The notes beneath the pieces are model-generated. The model saw only the letters and a program-made list of their open reading frames with translations, was not told the origin of the DNA and did no database searches. From Rhizodiscina lignyota (lineage: Eukaryota > Ascomycota > Dothideomycetes > Aulographales > Rhizodiscinaceae), in contig ML978129.1 of the NCBI GenBank assembly GCA_010015805.1, positions 1,488,001 to 1,552,000 of the forward strand: a stretch of 64,000 nucleotides of DNA. The letters run 5' to 3'. Made by a program: the position numbers and the translations under genes. Of the stretch, positions 44,903-55,422 are shown piece by piece. The stretch's first letter is position 1, and each line of letters opens with the position of its first letter.

Positions 44903-45482
44903 CTACTTTATTGCTTCGGGTACCATTTCGAGGATGCCGTGATTGCAATTATCCAGGGAGACTTTCTTAACGCTTCTTTCATATCTGACTGACTCGAACA
45001 TCCCCCGCTCTCCAGAGAGCCTGAAAGGAGATGTCCTCACTGTCCCGTCCGGAAGATAATCTGCCACCCATTGGAAAACTTTCAAACCACCGAGTCATGA
45101 AAACATACGAGGCGAGAGGTCCGATCAAATGCCGTATACGATTTCGTTTAAGCACTATTTTCTGCCCTACTCACTCCCCTAGGTCCTGGATATCCCACAC
45201 ATTCATTTTGCCTGAATGCAACGGTAGAGGCCGGCCATGGAGATCATCAGATCCTATATATCAGCATAACAACGCTGGACAGTCTTTGAACTGTTCAAAA
45301 AGTGCCGATCTATCCTAACCCAGCGCGTTCCTGCAGATGTTCCATTGTTTCCCCTCTTCTTGCACCGCACTGGCTGGCCGAGGAACGAATAGAATATTAC
45401 GGCTAAAGTCTTCTTGCGATGCGTCGGACATTGTCAGGAACAACATGCATCGTACGAGCAACGCTGCGCTCAACAGCCTCAT
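44903..45482 (-). CDS. Possible small secreted protein, three exons, last join unresolved
   Basis: Exon 1 starts at 45482 with a signal-peptide-like MRLLSAALLVRCMLFLTMSD and runs to a donor in frame with CRNALG. Exon 2 is well bounded (45253-45175, acceptor ATATATAG, donor GTGAGT) and encodes SDDLHGRPLPLHSGKMNVWD and IQDLG. The last coding-like stretch, 45085-44903, encodes FQWVADYLPDGTVRTSPFRL and ends KKVSLDNCNHGILEMVPEAI plus K. The exon 2 donor leaves a phase that does not match this last frame at any acceptor I could find, so the gene may be damaged or have another exon. An earlier ATG at 45521 is possible. No family is recognised. The gene is divergent from the GH93 gene. Confidence 0.35.
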
Positions 45483-45655
45483 CACATGGACTACATTGAG
45501 TTGTGGAGATCCCCGCAGCATGTCTTGGGTGCTGCCCTTCGCATTACTGCTTGCTACCTATAAATTTCGGCCGTGTTTCCTGTGTCCGCTGATGATCAAG
45601 GTATTACTCTATTTCTTGTTTAGTCATTGACTGCATTTACACGCTACTATCCAAA

Positions 45656-46879
45656 ATGTTTCATTTGATTTTGGTTTCGTTCGCGCTGTATGCATGCTTT
45701 CCGTATGCCACGGCAGCACCAGGATGGCCAGGCAGCGCATACGGCGGAGGACTGGTCAAAAACGTAACCGTCTTCGTACCTCCAACGGAATGGCCACTAC
45801 GTAAAACTCCATACGCTCGCACAGTTCTTCTGAATCAGGATTGTGAGAAGGACGAAGTTCTGCTCACAACGTGGGCACAGCAGCCTCCTGGTAATCCATA
45901 CTGGTACATTTACGAGTCAAAAGATCATGGACGATCTTGGTCGGAGATCTCTAAGGCATATTTCCATGCTACTAGCAAAAGCGGTGGGGGCCGCATTGAG
46001 CAGCCATATTTCTTTGAGCTAGCAAAGCCAGTTGGGAAGTTTCCGGCAGGAACAATTCTCCTTACAGGAAACGCCATCCCGGCCGACCTACAGTCGACCA
46101 ACATTGAGGTACTAGCAAGCTACGACAAAGGGCATTCGTGGGAATACGTCTCAACTGTCGCTGTCGGCGGAGCTCCGAACGCGACCAATGGCGCAACGCC
46201 AGTGTGGGAGCCGTTTATAATGATGTACGACAATCAGATCGGCGTATTCTATTCCGATCAGCGGGATCCAGCTCACGGGCAGAAGCTCGCGCATCAGACC
46301 TCGACAGATCTGGTGCACTGGGGTCCGGTTGTGGATGACGTCGCATACGCCAATTACACGCTTCGGCCAGGAATGACCACCATTGCGAAGATGGGCAACG
46401 GCAAATACATATTCTCATACGAACTTGGCTTTGCGCCCGAGGATCCCATCAATGCGCCGTATGCCGTACATTATCGCATTGCCGACAGTCCGTTTGAGTT
46501 TCAGCAGGCGACCCCGTATCTGTTGAAGTCCAACGATGGAAAGATTCCAAGCTCATCACCGTATACTGTTTGGACTCCCGTTGGTGGACCCAAAGGTACA
46601 ATTGTTATGAGCGATGGCAGCTTTGCTGAGCTATTTATCAACAAGGAATACGGCGACCTAGACTCTTGGGTCACTGTTAAGAGCGGACATGGAATTGGAT
46701 ATTCGAAAGCATTAACAGTCTTGCCAGATCAGGGTGAGAGTATTATTTGGCTGACAAATGGCGGCATGTATGGATTCAACGATACCATTGTGACGGGTGG
46801 TGACTTTAAGGTTCCGGGAGCACCTTCGCGTGAGGATACCATCTCAGCGTGCCGTGGACGTGGTTTCACCGTGAATTAG
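45656..46879 (+). CDS. Secreted GH93-type exo-arabinanase-like glycosidase
   Basis: This is a single exon of 407 residues. A signal peptide (LILVSFALYACFPYATAAP, cleavage after about residue 20) indicates secretion. The six-bladed sialidase-like propeller is marked by Asp-box-type turns (SKDHGRSW near 85 and SYDKGHSW near 160). GH93-type blocks follow: TILLTGNAIPADLQSTNIEV, NGATPVWEPFIMMYDNQIGV, FYSDQRDPAHGQKLAHQTS and YTLRPGMTTIAKMGNGKYIF. GH93 enzymes release arabinobiose from the ends of pectic alpha-1,5-arabinan. The conserved acids in VWEPF and YSDQRD are candidates for catalysis. It probably serves plant cell-wall degradation. Only 116 bp separate its stop from the convergent GPI1 stop. 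Confidence 0.87.
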   Translation: MFHLILVSFALYACFPYATAAPGWPGSAYGGGLVKNVTVFVPPTEWPLRKTPYARTVLLNQDCEKDEVLLTTWAQQPPGNPYWYIYESKDHGRSWSEISKAYFHATSKSGGGRIEQPYFFELAKPVGKFPAGTILLTGNAIPADLQSTNIEVLASYDKGHSWEYVSTVAVGGAPNATNGATPVWEPFIMMYDNQIGVFYSDQRDPAHGQKLAHQTSTDLVHWGPVVDDVAYANYTLRPGMTTIAKMGNGKYIFSYELGFAPEDPINAPYAVHYRIADSPFEFQQATPYLLKSNDGKIPSSSPYTVWTPVGGPKGTIVMSDGSFAELFINKEYGDLDSWVTVKSGHGIGYSKALTVLPDQGESIIWLTNGGMYGFNDTIVTGGDFKVPGAPSREDTISACRGRGFTVN

Positions 46880-46995
46880 AGAGACTAAGGATGGGACGCA
46901 GAGATCAAAGTGATGCAAATAAAGTCGTAAACTTGCATTAAACCTGCTTTCTTTACATGACATGGTGCGTGAGGCGGCGGCAAAACCTTGTCAGC

Positions 46996-49374
46996 TCATC
47001 TCTTCCGTCTTCTCGCAAGCCCATTCAAAGCATGGTTTTTCCCTCCAAGGCCGCCATTTGTCATGCTCATAGGCACTCTCCACGTGTCATTCTGATGTAT
47101 CTCCTCCTTCGACGCCATCTTGTCTGCTTCGTTTAATAGCCTCCAGAGCGCTGCAATAGGAAATCGCCTCGCCGGGAGCATGCTATATTGCAGACTGTAC
47201 AGGTTCTTGCGATGGATCGGGGGGACAAAGCGGCCGCTAACAAGACAGAGGAGGACGCCGGGAGACACATAATGCTTCTTGATCCGGGTGCCGAGCTGGA
47301 AGTATTCATTAAACATTAGACCGAGCGGTAGGGGGATAGACTGTTCAGAGACAGACGTTAGTTCACGTGAGGCAAATTATGGGGAGGATGGTATACCTTT
47401 AGATATATGTACGATGTCGGTGCATTTGTCGGCACATTAGGCTTTACAGCCGCCGACATCTCACGGGTATCTCGAAGTTGAAACCGAATGCCACCTTCTC
47501 GAAGTTAGTAAGGATCTCCAAACTCCGAAGTATAACAAGCGCATACCTGGTAAACGCCTGGAATCCTTGAATCGTAACATGAGCGCAAAGAGCGGGAAAT
47601 GATTTAGCAAAGCCAACAGCGTATCCAGTCCAGCTTTGACGCAAATGACACCCATTCGGGCGCCAGCAAATGTCGCATAGAATACAAATACAGTTGGGAG
47701 GAGGAAGAAAAGTAATGTAAACAGAATCGTGCCCAGGAGGAGTTGGTCCAGATCGTAATCGCAGCTATCGATACGATTCCGGAGCACGTTTCTTTTTTTG
47801 CCGCGAAAGAGATGGAAGAGGGATATGATGATGGTAAGCTGCCAGTTGTAAATGCGAGCGGATGCGATGTAGAAGGAGTATATGTGTAGAGTCAGGAGCG
47901 ACAAAAGGTCCGATAACAGCGACATTGGCATGGTAGCTCCTGCAAATGCCGAGAAGCCTATGAAGCGGATAACCCCCGGTAAGTAGGGACGAAAGGTTGA
48001 CATGGTGCCTGGGGCAGTTAGGTATCAAAATGGAAGACAGACTCGGTTTAGACTTACTAGACCAATACTCAATGACCCACAGAAACAAGTCGCCAAGAAA
48101 GGTCGCCAGTTCCGTGTTGAGCTTCAGACCAGCTGGCCAATCCATGAGCCAGGCAATCATCCGCTGCAACCCTTCGATGGTCCAGGATGTGAGTGCGTTG
48201 TCGATTTGATTTGCAACAAAATCTGCGTTCTCAATGATGTAGGACCCTAACGCGATCCCGATGATCACATCGTTTGCAACAAGCCAGAGGCTGTTGTAGA
48301 AACGAATGTATTCAGGATGACTCGTCGTTACACTCTGCCACGTGCTCTTCCGCTTGCTCAATGTAAGGTACTGGATCGGCCAATAGCAGAACTGTTGCAG
48401 ACGAATGTCGACCTGTTGCGCAGTTGCAGAAACGTCTTTCAACGCTGCCCACTCAGGAAAAGGGCGCCATTCTAGGACTCGCAAGAGGAGCTCCCCAGCA
48501 ATTCGATGCGCGATGAGACCGAGTTTGAAGACCTGAGTCATAACTGGAAAGACGTATTCTGTTAAGATGTACCAAACAGCCACAATAATCAGGTCCCAAA
48601 GGTTAGTTGCAGATTCAACTACCCTTTCGCTAACGCTCAAAGCACGCTTTATGCGGGCTCCGACCAGACCGATGTTCTTTTGGAGCAACGTCGCAATTTC
48701 AAACGAGCAGTTCATCTGCTCGATGATGATGGGCAGTGCAAGCTCCTTCTGTGTCCGCGTATGCTTCACGACGGAGTGCCACCTTAGTTTGTCCACCAAA
48801 GCAAGCTTTCGCTGCCTTTCCCTCTCTTCCTCCTCTTCGATGCTGTCGAATGGAGGGACAGCTTTGGTTGCAGATCCCGACTTATCGCCCAGCGCGAGAG
48901 CGATTGGTTTTAGAGAAAGATATTGCATCCTTGTTGGGTCTGGTCTGTCGTATAGTATGACCTGGACCATCGGGCTGGTGTCGCTCGGACAGTACAATTG
49001 TGGAAATCGAAGGCTTGGTGAGGTCTTTACTGTGAGATCATAGGGATCAAAGGCGACCGGGTGCGTAGTGGGGTTTACAGTCCCCAATACTCGGAGTGGA
49101 GACGCACCACATTGATCTAGGAGGCTGGATATAGGATACCGGCTATTGCGAAAGAGTGTGCCAATGCGCAACGCATTCTCAACATTGGGTGCCTATGAGT
49201 TTCCAATCAGATGTTGCCACGGATAGACATTACGCGTTGCCTCACCTCCACCTCCTGGAGTATCGTCACGACTAGAGCGTCGTAGTCTGAATTGCGCCAT
49301 CCCACTAGCACGCCTGGAGTACTCTCGGTCGGAGCGTCTGAAGGCCAGAACAACCGCATTAAGCCATTGCTCAT
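46996..49374 (-). CDS. GPI1: GPI1, subunit of phosphatidylinositol N-acetylglucosaminyltransferase
   Basis: Five exons, 49374-49246, 49192-48058, 48008-47547, 47497-47397 and 47340-46996, with introns of 49-56 nt give 680 residues. The N-terminus MSNGLMRLFWPSDAP and VLVGWRNSDYDALVV fit fungal GPI1. The conserved membrane region contains NSLWLVANDVIIGIALGSYI, a block ending WLMDWPAGLKLNTELATFLG, and LHIYSFYIASARIYNWQLTI, which are hallmarks of GPI1/PIG-Q. The C-terminal segment includes FNEYFQLGTRIKKHYVSPGV. GPI1 stabilises the ER complex that makes the first GPI-anchor intermediate, needed for cell-wall proteins. Its ATG overlaps the TGA of the upstream same-strand gene by four bases (49371-49374), so its promoter must lie in that gene or be shared with it. 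Confidence 0.94.
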
Positions 49375-49806
49375 GACCATATCACCATAGCGATTAATGC
49401 TAGAATGAACCGCGACGTCTTAGCTGTTCTCGAGCAGATATGCCGCCTGCACCAGTCCGTGGATGCTACGCGCCCAGGTAAGTGTGTGCCAGCAGAATGT
49501 GGGCGGAGCGGACGAACGAGGCTTCTTTCCCAAGCCGCGATTCGCTCAGCAGGGATAATGAGGATGAAAAAGAAGACGGACAGGATGGCAAATCCTTTAG
49601 CAGTTCGAGTCTATTGCAGGTACTGGGTCAGTTGAACATGTTCAGCCCGTGGGGAGCTGGCGCTGGAGAGAGGGCCTGAAACGTACGACGACACCGTGAT
49701 CCCAGGCAAAGATGGCGAGTTCATAGAGCTGATTGACGAGGTCCCAGCGCGCTGTGATATATCCAGCTACGAAGATGCCAATCGCGAGAGTGGAGAAAGG
49801 GTGCAT
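49371..49806 (-). CDS. Small two-helix membrane protein overlapping GPI1
   Basis: Two exons, 49806-49687 and 49610-49371, with a 76-nt intron give 119 residues. The ATG at 49806 opens MHPFSTLAIGIFVAGYITAR, a first hydrophobic helix. A second helix follows the intron (KGFAILSVFFFILIIPAERI). The C-terminus is Arg-rich, then shorter and hydrophobic before the TGA. The N-terminal half looks like a conserved fungal membrane protein, though I cannot name it. The second exon might use another splice pattern, which would remove the overlap with GPI1. The gene lies directly upstream of GPI1 on the same strand and is divergent from NUP42. Confidence 0.6.
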
Positions 49807-50294
49807 GTATTTGTGAGGGCGTAACCGGGACGGCGAAGTAGTCTGGTGGATGTCGAGGTGGTTATTGAAACGAATCGGCGCGACAAAGGAGGCTAGAGAG
49901 GTTCATCCTGTCTTGTCGACGACGCAAGCGAAAAGCTGTCGCCAGCAGTCAATGTGCAATTGCGGCTCTCCGTACGTAGTGGCTTCCGCGTGCAAGGCTG
50001 GAGCCCAGGCCTTAGCGCGGTGCACGGGTAATCTCTGCAGCATCCCTGTCGCATCCCTGCCGACCTTGAACCGCGTCTTCAATGGAAGCTTGGAGCTCGA
50101 ATTCCTTCTTCTCTTCTTCAACCTCGCAACACAAAGAACACCCAAACTCAGTACTCCGTACAAAATTCGCTCTGCTGTGATCCGAGGCACCTTTGCGCAT
50201 TGTAAACCCTTTTCATCCTTCAACGACGTTCAGTCTACACCTCTTTCATCACTTCACTCTCAATCTTCACCTGCGTCACGCTCCAACACCACGA
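49807..50294. promoter_or_regulatory. Divergent promoter of the small membrane-protein gene and NUP42
   Basis: This 488-bp spacer lies between two divergent start codons. Frames on both strands pass through it but are not recognisable. The NUP42 side (about 50205-50290) is pyrimidine-rich, as expected for a leader. Confidence 0.45.
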
Positions 50295-52230
50295 ATGGTG
50301 GTCTGCAAATTCTGGCAAGCGGACAAGTGCAGATTCGGAGGTGAGTTGCATATGGAAGCCTACTCCACGTGGTTCTTCAGCTAACCCGTCTGTTAGACGC
50401 GTGCAGATTTGAACACCCAAGTCGACAAGGCGGACAACAAAATCAGCGCCCGCCTCAAAATCAGCATCTGAAAGTCCAGAATCCCGGATTCGGTGGACGT
50501 GGAGGAAAACCCCAATCTTCACATAGTAAGTCAGTTTGCTTCACAGTTTCCTTCCAAAATGAACCTGCATTTATTACACTCTTCAGCACCCAAAGAAATT
50601 ACGGCAAACGATGGCCCCCGTAAGAGTTATTCGCGCAAAGGCACCAGCTTCTTTCTTTCCCTTGAATCGGACCAATTCGGTGGTGTTCCTCTCATTGAGG
50701 GTATCGAAGAGGACTCGTCGTTCTACGACGAAGATTTTCTTGTACATACGTCCTGAGGAAGAAGTTCATCAGGAAGAAATCCTCCCTGATGCAGAAGTTC
50801 ATCAGGAAGAAGATCTCAATGAAGAAGTATCTGACGTAGAAGATCTAGGGCGACAAGACAATCGCCATGACAACCGCTATGACAACCGTCAGGATGGCCG
50901 TCATGACCATCACAACCAAGGCCAACAGCGCTTTGACATGAGAAATCTACCGTACAACCTCGATACTAGAGCGATTCGTCACGAACTTACCAATGAGCTA
51001 CCCATCTGGCCACTCTCCTGCTATGGACCGGGCACCAACGCTCCAAGAATGTTGCTTCACGGATCCATCGAACGGTCTCCGGAGGAGGCGAGAGCTATGT
51101 TCTATCTAGCAGGGCTTCAGGGCAACGTCGACGCCGCAATGCAACACGAGCAAGATCTCTCAATTCAAGCACGCTCGCAGATTAACGCTATTCTGAATGA
51201 CATGGAAGGAGCCTGCAAATACGTTGTGGATGGCAAAGACGGACATCCAAACCGGCTAGACATTGTGCGAGATTCAGTCCAAGGCTCGTTTGGCAACATC
51301 GCTCAAGGTCCCCATAGCGTCTTCGCTAGGGACAGAGACAGAAGCAGACCAGACGCAAATGAGATAAAGCCGTTCCCACACATGCAGGCTGGACCAACAT
51401 CGGGTGGATTCGACAACAACAATGCAGGTGGCCTGAACGCTTTTGGGCAGCTGCCAGCCCAGTCTTCTCCATTCGCACAACCTGGCCCATTCGCGCAGCC
51501 CCAACAGCACTCGCAACCATCCGCTTTCAACCAGCCAGCAGCGTCAGTCTCAGCTTCCCCCTTCGGTCAGCCTTCCATGCTTGGACAGCCTGTCTTCGGT
51601 CAACCCTCTATGCCCCAACAGCAACCGTCCTTCACTCAAACTTCTCTGCTGCAGCAGCAATCGCCTTTCAGCCAACCTTCCATGTCACAGCTACAATCGT
51701 CGTCTGGCCAAGCATCAAATGCTTTCGGCCAAGTTCCACAACAAGACCCCTCTTCATTCGGACAGGCCACAGCGCCAGTTCAGCAAACTGGATTCGCCCC
51801 TGCTCAATTTGGACAGTCAGCAATGCCTGCAAATCCAAACAACTTCGCACAAACTCCTCCCACTTCTAACCCCTTCGGTCAGCAGCACGACCAGTCACAG
51901 CAGTCGGTACAGCAGCCCAACGCCTTCTCTCTGCCTCCAGCTCCTCAGCCAAATGGCGTCCAGCCCCGCGGGCATATGTGGACCGGGGCCCCGCCCGTGC
52001 ACCCGGCATATGGCCCACTATTCCGCACACCAGGTGCCGGTCGCTTCTTCCCCTTTAGGCCGGCATACGATGAAGGGACAGAAGCACCGGCCGCGGAGTA
52101 CGGCGAGGAGGGCTCAGAACGCAGGAGGGTTCTGGAGGAGACTTACAGAAACGCGGTGGAGGCGGGAAAATTCGAGGGCATGGTGCCGGAAATCCCCCCA
52201 TTGGACGGTTGGTGCGACAAGGATTGGTAG
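50295..52230 (+). CDS. NUP42: CCCH-finger FG nucleoporin, NUP42 type
   Basis: The N-terminal CCCH finger spans the first intron: exon 50295-50340 encodes MVVCKFWQADKCRFG and exon 50397-50525 continues DACRFEH (C-x7-C-x5-C-x3-H). The large last exon ends at 52230 and encodes the NUP42 block (NLPYNLDTRAIRHELTNELP, then WPLSCYGPGTNAPRMLLHG), a helical region, and about 200 residues of FG/SPFGQP-type repeats rich in Gln and Pro. The C-terminus ends PEIPPLDGWCDKDW. NUP42 sits on the cytoplasmic face of the nuclear pore and aids mRNA export with Dbp5/Gle1. The joins between 50525 and about 50800 are uncertain. One frame-keeping model uses exon 50587-50619 and restarts at 50795. An in-frame 18-bp duplication (GAAGTTCATCAGGAAGAA) lies there. 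Confidence 0.85.
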
Positions 52231-52960
52231 GCGCGGTTGGTAGGTGTGGCTGGTGGGCGTAGTTGGTGGGTGTGGCTGGTGGGCACGGTTCGGTTGGATT
52301 GTTGTCTGCGAGGTGGGCGGCCTGGACTTCTACCCCAAGGGCTGCTCGCGGTTGATCGTCCCCTCCCTACGGGAGGGCGAAGGTCCCGCTTGAGCAGCCA
52401 GGGGGGAAGGAGTACCAGGCGCCCCCTCGGGCAGACTTTAGACTTGTTTTCAGGTGGAATTGATGAGTTTGTTGAAGTGCACAGACTGCACAGTAAAAGT
52501 TTACACGAAGTATCAAATATCAAATATCTTTATCCAAACTTTATACTCCCCATATTCACCCAACTGTTTAACGTGTATGGTATTGTACTATCGACGATGG
52601 TCTCGCCTGAGCTGAAGGACAAAGGTTGTGTTTTCTGTACCCTTTCGATGCCCATCGGGCTCAGAGCGGCATTTGTCACGATTGAGTAGGGCTGCATGTG
52701 GCTTCATCTCTTCTGCACAGCTTGGCACAGAAATGGTGAGATTATACGCCTAGGTTACTAGTAGTACTATCACACTGCCATGGTTTGAAATGAGATATCT
52801 CAGGTTGCCAAACACACCCGTAAGCTGAAAATTCTTGATATTACATCTTAGAGGACTGGAAGAGGGACAGAAATCACAACTGCATCCTAAATAGTAAAAG
52901 ACTAAACTTTCTACCGATGAATGAACCTCCACCCATGAATCTAAGGTCTGACTTAGTGGC
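52231..52960. other. Structured gene-free segment after NUP42
   Basis: This begins with two copies of a 26-bp G/T-rich unit (GTTGGTAGGTGTGGCTGGTG plus GGCGTA, and a near copy) at about 52236-52287. A GC-rich double hairpin follows: an outer perfect 8-bp stem GGCTGCTC (52340-52347) with GAGCAGCC (52392-52399) encloses an inner 7-bp stem CCCTCCC (52361-52367) with GGGAGGG (52371-52377). The rest is AT-rich. Frames on both strands cross the hairpins, but none is recognisable. Confidence 0.6.
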
Positions 52961-54322
52961 TCAATGCTCACTTTGGCGTTGGGGAAATTGTCCGATGCTG
53001 CCGGGAAGCTCGCTCACCGGAACACTGTCGGACTCGTATCTTTTTGTCGATTCATCGAGTTCCTGTGACGGATGCTCTGTAAGGGGGGGCTTCTCATACT
53101 GATGGCTTCCGCTGGGGCTGGCGTCGGAGTCTAGTTCGGCGGCCTTGGACATCGTCGCCCGTCTCCTGCGCCTCCACCAGTATGCGAGTGCGGCCAGTAA
53201 GGTAATCAACGCAATCGCTCCAATGACTGGTCCTGCTATCCATGCCTTGTTGTTTGACGGTCTCCGACCTCCGGACGTTGTCTCGGACGTTGTGTTGGAC
53301 GTTGTCGATTTCTGAACAGCCCCGAGAATGAACCCCACTGAGGATGAGTTGACACCGTCAGTCTCGTTCATCAGGTAGCAGTTCTCATATCCATTGTTCA
53401 TATACGTGTCGAATGCGGCGGCGATACAGTGACGACTGTTCCCTTTCGATGTTTCGCTCGCACAGTAGTCCATGCAAGAGTGTACATTATCGAAGTGGCG
53501 AGCAGAGTAGTTTCTGCCTAAAGGTAAGACATCGCATGTGAGGTCAAAGGTCAGGTTCGCAGCTGTCGTGTACTGTCTTTTCGATGGACACTGATCTGTG
53601 AGGTTCGTAATCTGTGCTGGCGCCCATATCCCCTGCGGAGAATATATTAGATTTGAAAGCGGTGAATTCGGTAATTTCGGATAGCAGTTATCCCAACCTC
53701 CGCTCATGTTGAAGTCCCAGACGACGCCGGCGCAAAGCGGATGGTTGGCTGAACAGTGGTTCAAGCATTCATCTAGCGTCTCTGCATGCCATCTGCATAC
53801 TGGATCCGTGTTTGGGCAGAGGTCGAACCCTGGATTGTCGGTATTGCAATTCACCTGAAAAGAGAGGCCGTTGTTCGCACGCCGGAGTTCTCCCTTAGTG
53901 CAGTTGGACGGAAATTCTTGCAATTCTGCGGCAGAGGCGCTTCCGAAGTGGTAGTCCGAGTCGCTGGATGAACCCTCTATGATGGTGTTGTTATCGAGTT
54001 GGAAACACGTCGAATTGGAAACCTGGTACATTACTCTCGCGCACAACACATGGGGGTGTAGTGAGCATTGGTTCAGACAGTCCTCCAGGCTGCTTGCCCA
54101 GGATTGAAAATATGGTGGTGATTCTGACAGCTGTGGGCGCGCGTAGCAAGTTGTTTGGAACGTCATTCCGTTCGGAGTTCTGTAGTTCACAGAGGGGCAT
54201 TCCGATACTGAAGAAGCATTCTGCCTCTTCTCAAAGGGATTGATTGGAACATCGTCGACGACCAATATTGTCCCTCTGGCCAAGACTATTATGTGCAGCA
54301 GCAAAAGAAGAGCGAGAAACAT
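52961..54322 (-). CDS. Cell-surface protein with three PAN-like repeats and one membrane span
   Basis: This is a single exon of 453 residues. It has a signal peptide (MFLALLLLLHIIVLARG) and three cysteine-rich repeats of about 75-100 residues with shared spacing. Each starts near a Cys-Pro/Thr, has a conserved T/S-F-x-x-x-C strand, then S-x-x-x-C-x-x-x-C (for example SLEDCLNQC and TLDECLNHC) and a closing Cys (MSGGWDNCYPK, NNGYENCYLM). This resembles fungal PAN/apple-type repeats. Many N-x-S/T sites, a Ser/Thr-rich stalk, one helix (AWIAGPVIGAIALITLLAAL plus AYWW) followed by RRRRR, and a short acidic cytoplasmic tail indicate a type I plasma-membrane protein. Adhesion or carbohydrate binding is plausible but inferred. 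Confidence 0.82.
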   Translation of the reverse strand: MFLALLLLLHIIVLARGTILVVDDVPINPFEKRQNASSVSECPSVNYRTPNGMTFQTTCYARPQLSESPPYFQSWASSLEDCLNQCSLHPHVLCARVMYQVSNSTCFQLDNNTIIEGSSSDSDYHFGSASAAELQEFPSNCTKGELRRANNGLSFQVNCNTDNPGFDLCPNTDPVCRWHAETLDECLNHCSANHPLCAGVVWDFNMSGGWDNCYPKLPNSPLSNLIYSPQGIWAPAQITNLTDQCPSKRQYTTAANLTFDLTCDVLPLGRNYSARHFDNVHSCMDYCASETSKGNSRHCIAAAFDTYMNNGYENCYLMNETDGVNSSSVGFILGAVQKSTTSNTTSETTSGGRRPSNNKAWIAGPVIGAIALITLLAALAYWWRRRRRATMSKAAELDSDASPSGSHQYEKPPLTEHPSQELDESTKRYESDSVPVSELPGSIGQFPQRQSEH

Positions 54323-55422
54323 GTCTGCAATTGTCCCATTGCACAGAATCGCAACAGTTCAGAGAAAAAAGATGTGAAGTAACGACAGACAATATAAAAT
54401 CTACTGAAACTCGGTTTATGGGATGAATTGATGCCAGTCATAAGAGTGCCATCCTCCGAAGTTCAGTTTACATAGCCGAATGTTCCCAGAGGAATAATAA
54501 TTGCGGAGCATTTGACATAGGTGGGCATAGAGCCGCACACTTGGCCGTTGGCTTGCGGAGTATTGCCTGCAAATCCCTTGGGCGCCTGGTTGGAGCCATA
54601 TGCTGGAAGAAGCTGCAATGAGCTGAAGCATTACCAAATTAGCCGATGGCCAAAACGAGAAAAATGGAGCGCTCCGAAGAAGAAGGATTTCTCGGCGGCA
54701 ATCATATTCCATTTCCATGATTCATCCTGCTGAGAGGTGAGGGAGTAAAATTGAGTGGCTTATTATATAGTCTGGCAGTTGGTGAACAAAGGAGTGAGGA
54801 CGGATTGAAAGGGTCGATCGAACGGTTCTCTTGAAAGGGGGCTGAACCTCGGCATTTATCACTCTTTACGGATACGAAGACCTAAAAACTTATATTCAAT
54901 CAGAATATCATGCGATCAAACCTACCGTGCGATCGCCGTTAAGCACTTCTTCAATCTATCATTCTGAAAGCAATGCTTCTTGATCGGAGTCCGATTTGAC
55001 TCCGGGACACAATGTCTCGCGTCGCGGCGTTCGCGAGCTGGAATGGCTCTGCAGTGGCTTCAATTGGATCTGCAGGCCTGTCATGAGTCGTGAATCGTGA
55101 CGCATAATCTCGAACAGGACGTATCTAATTATAAGATGCCAATACACCGCTAGTAATTCCCACCTATGATTCTTCTGACTTTTACGAGACATTGCACGGA
55201 TCTCCGTATGCGGCGCATTGGTTACGGTAGCGCTTGGACTAATTATGGTGAAGAAGAAGGCTCAATCCAATTTTAGGTATATCTTTTCAAGAGTCGACCA
55301 AGATTAACTGCTGATACTAGACAAAGAATGGCAAAGGTATGCAAGTACCTTCTCAAGAACTCATGTAATAATTTAGCCTTTCATTTGTACGCTTGACAAG
55401 CCATCACCTGGATATTTACGAA
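54323..55422. other. Intergenic region between the PAN-repeat gene and the HET gene
   Basis: This is a 1.1-kb spacer between two minus-strand genes. A 77-codon minus-strand frame at 55192-54959 begins MSRKSQKNHRWELLAVYWHL and could be a small gene, but I recognise nothing in it. The rest is AT-rich with scattered short frames. Confidence 0.4.

Noticed and set aside
51274-51530. Several open frames antisense to the NUP42 repeat region
   Set aside because: They mirror the FG/Gln-rich codons of NUP42 and have no independent coding signature.
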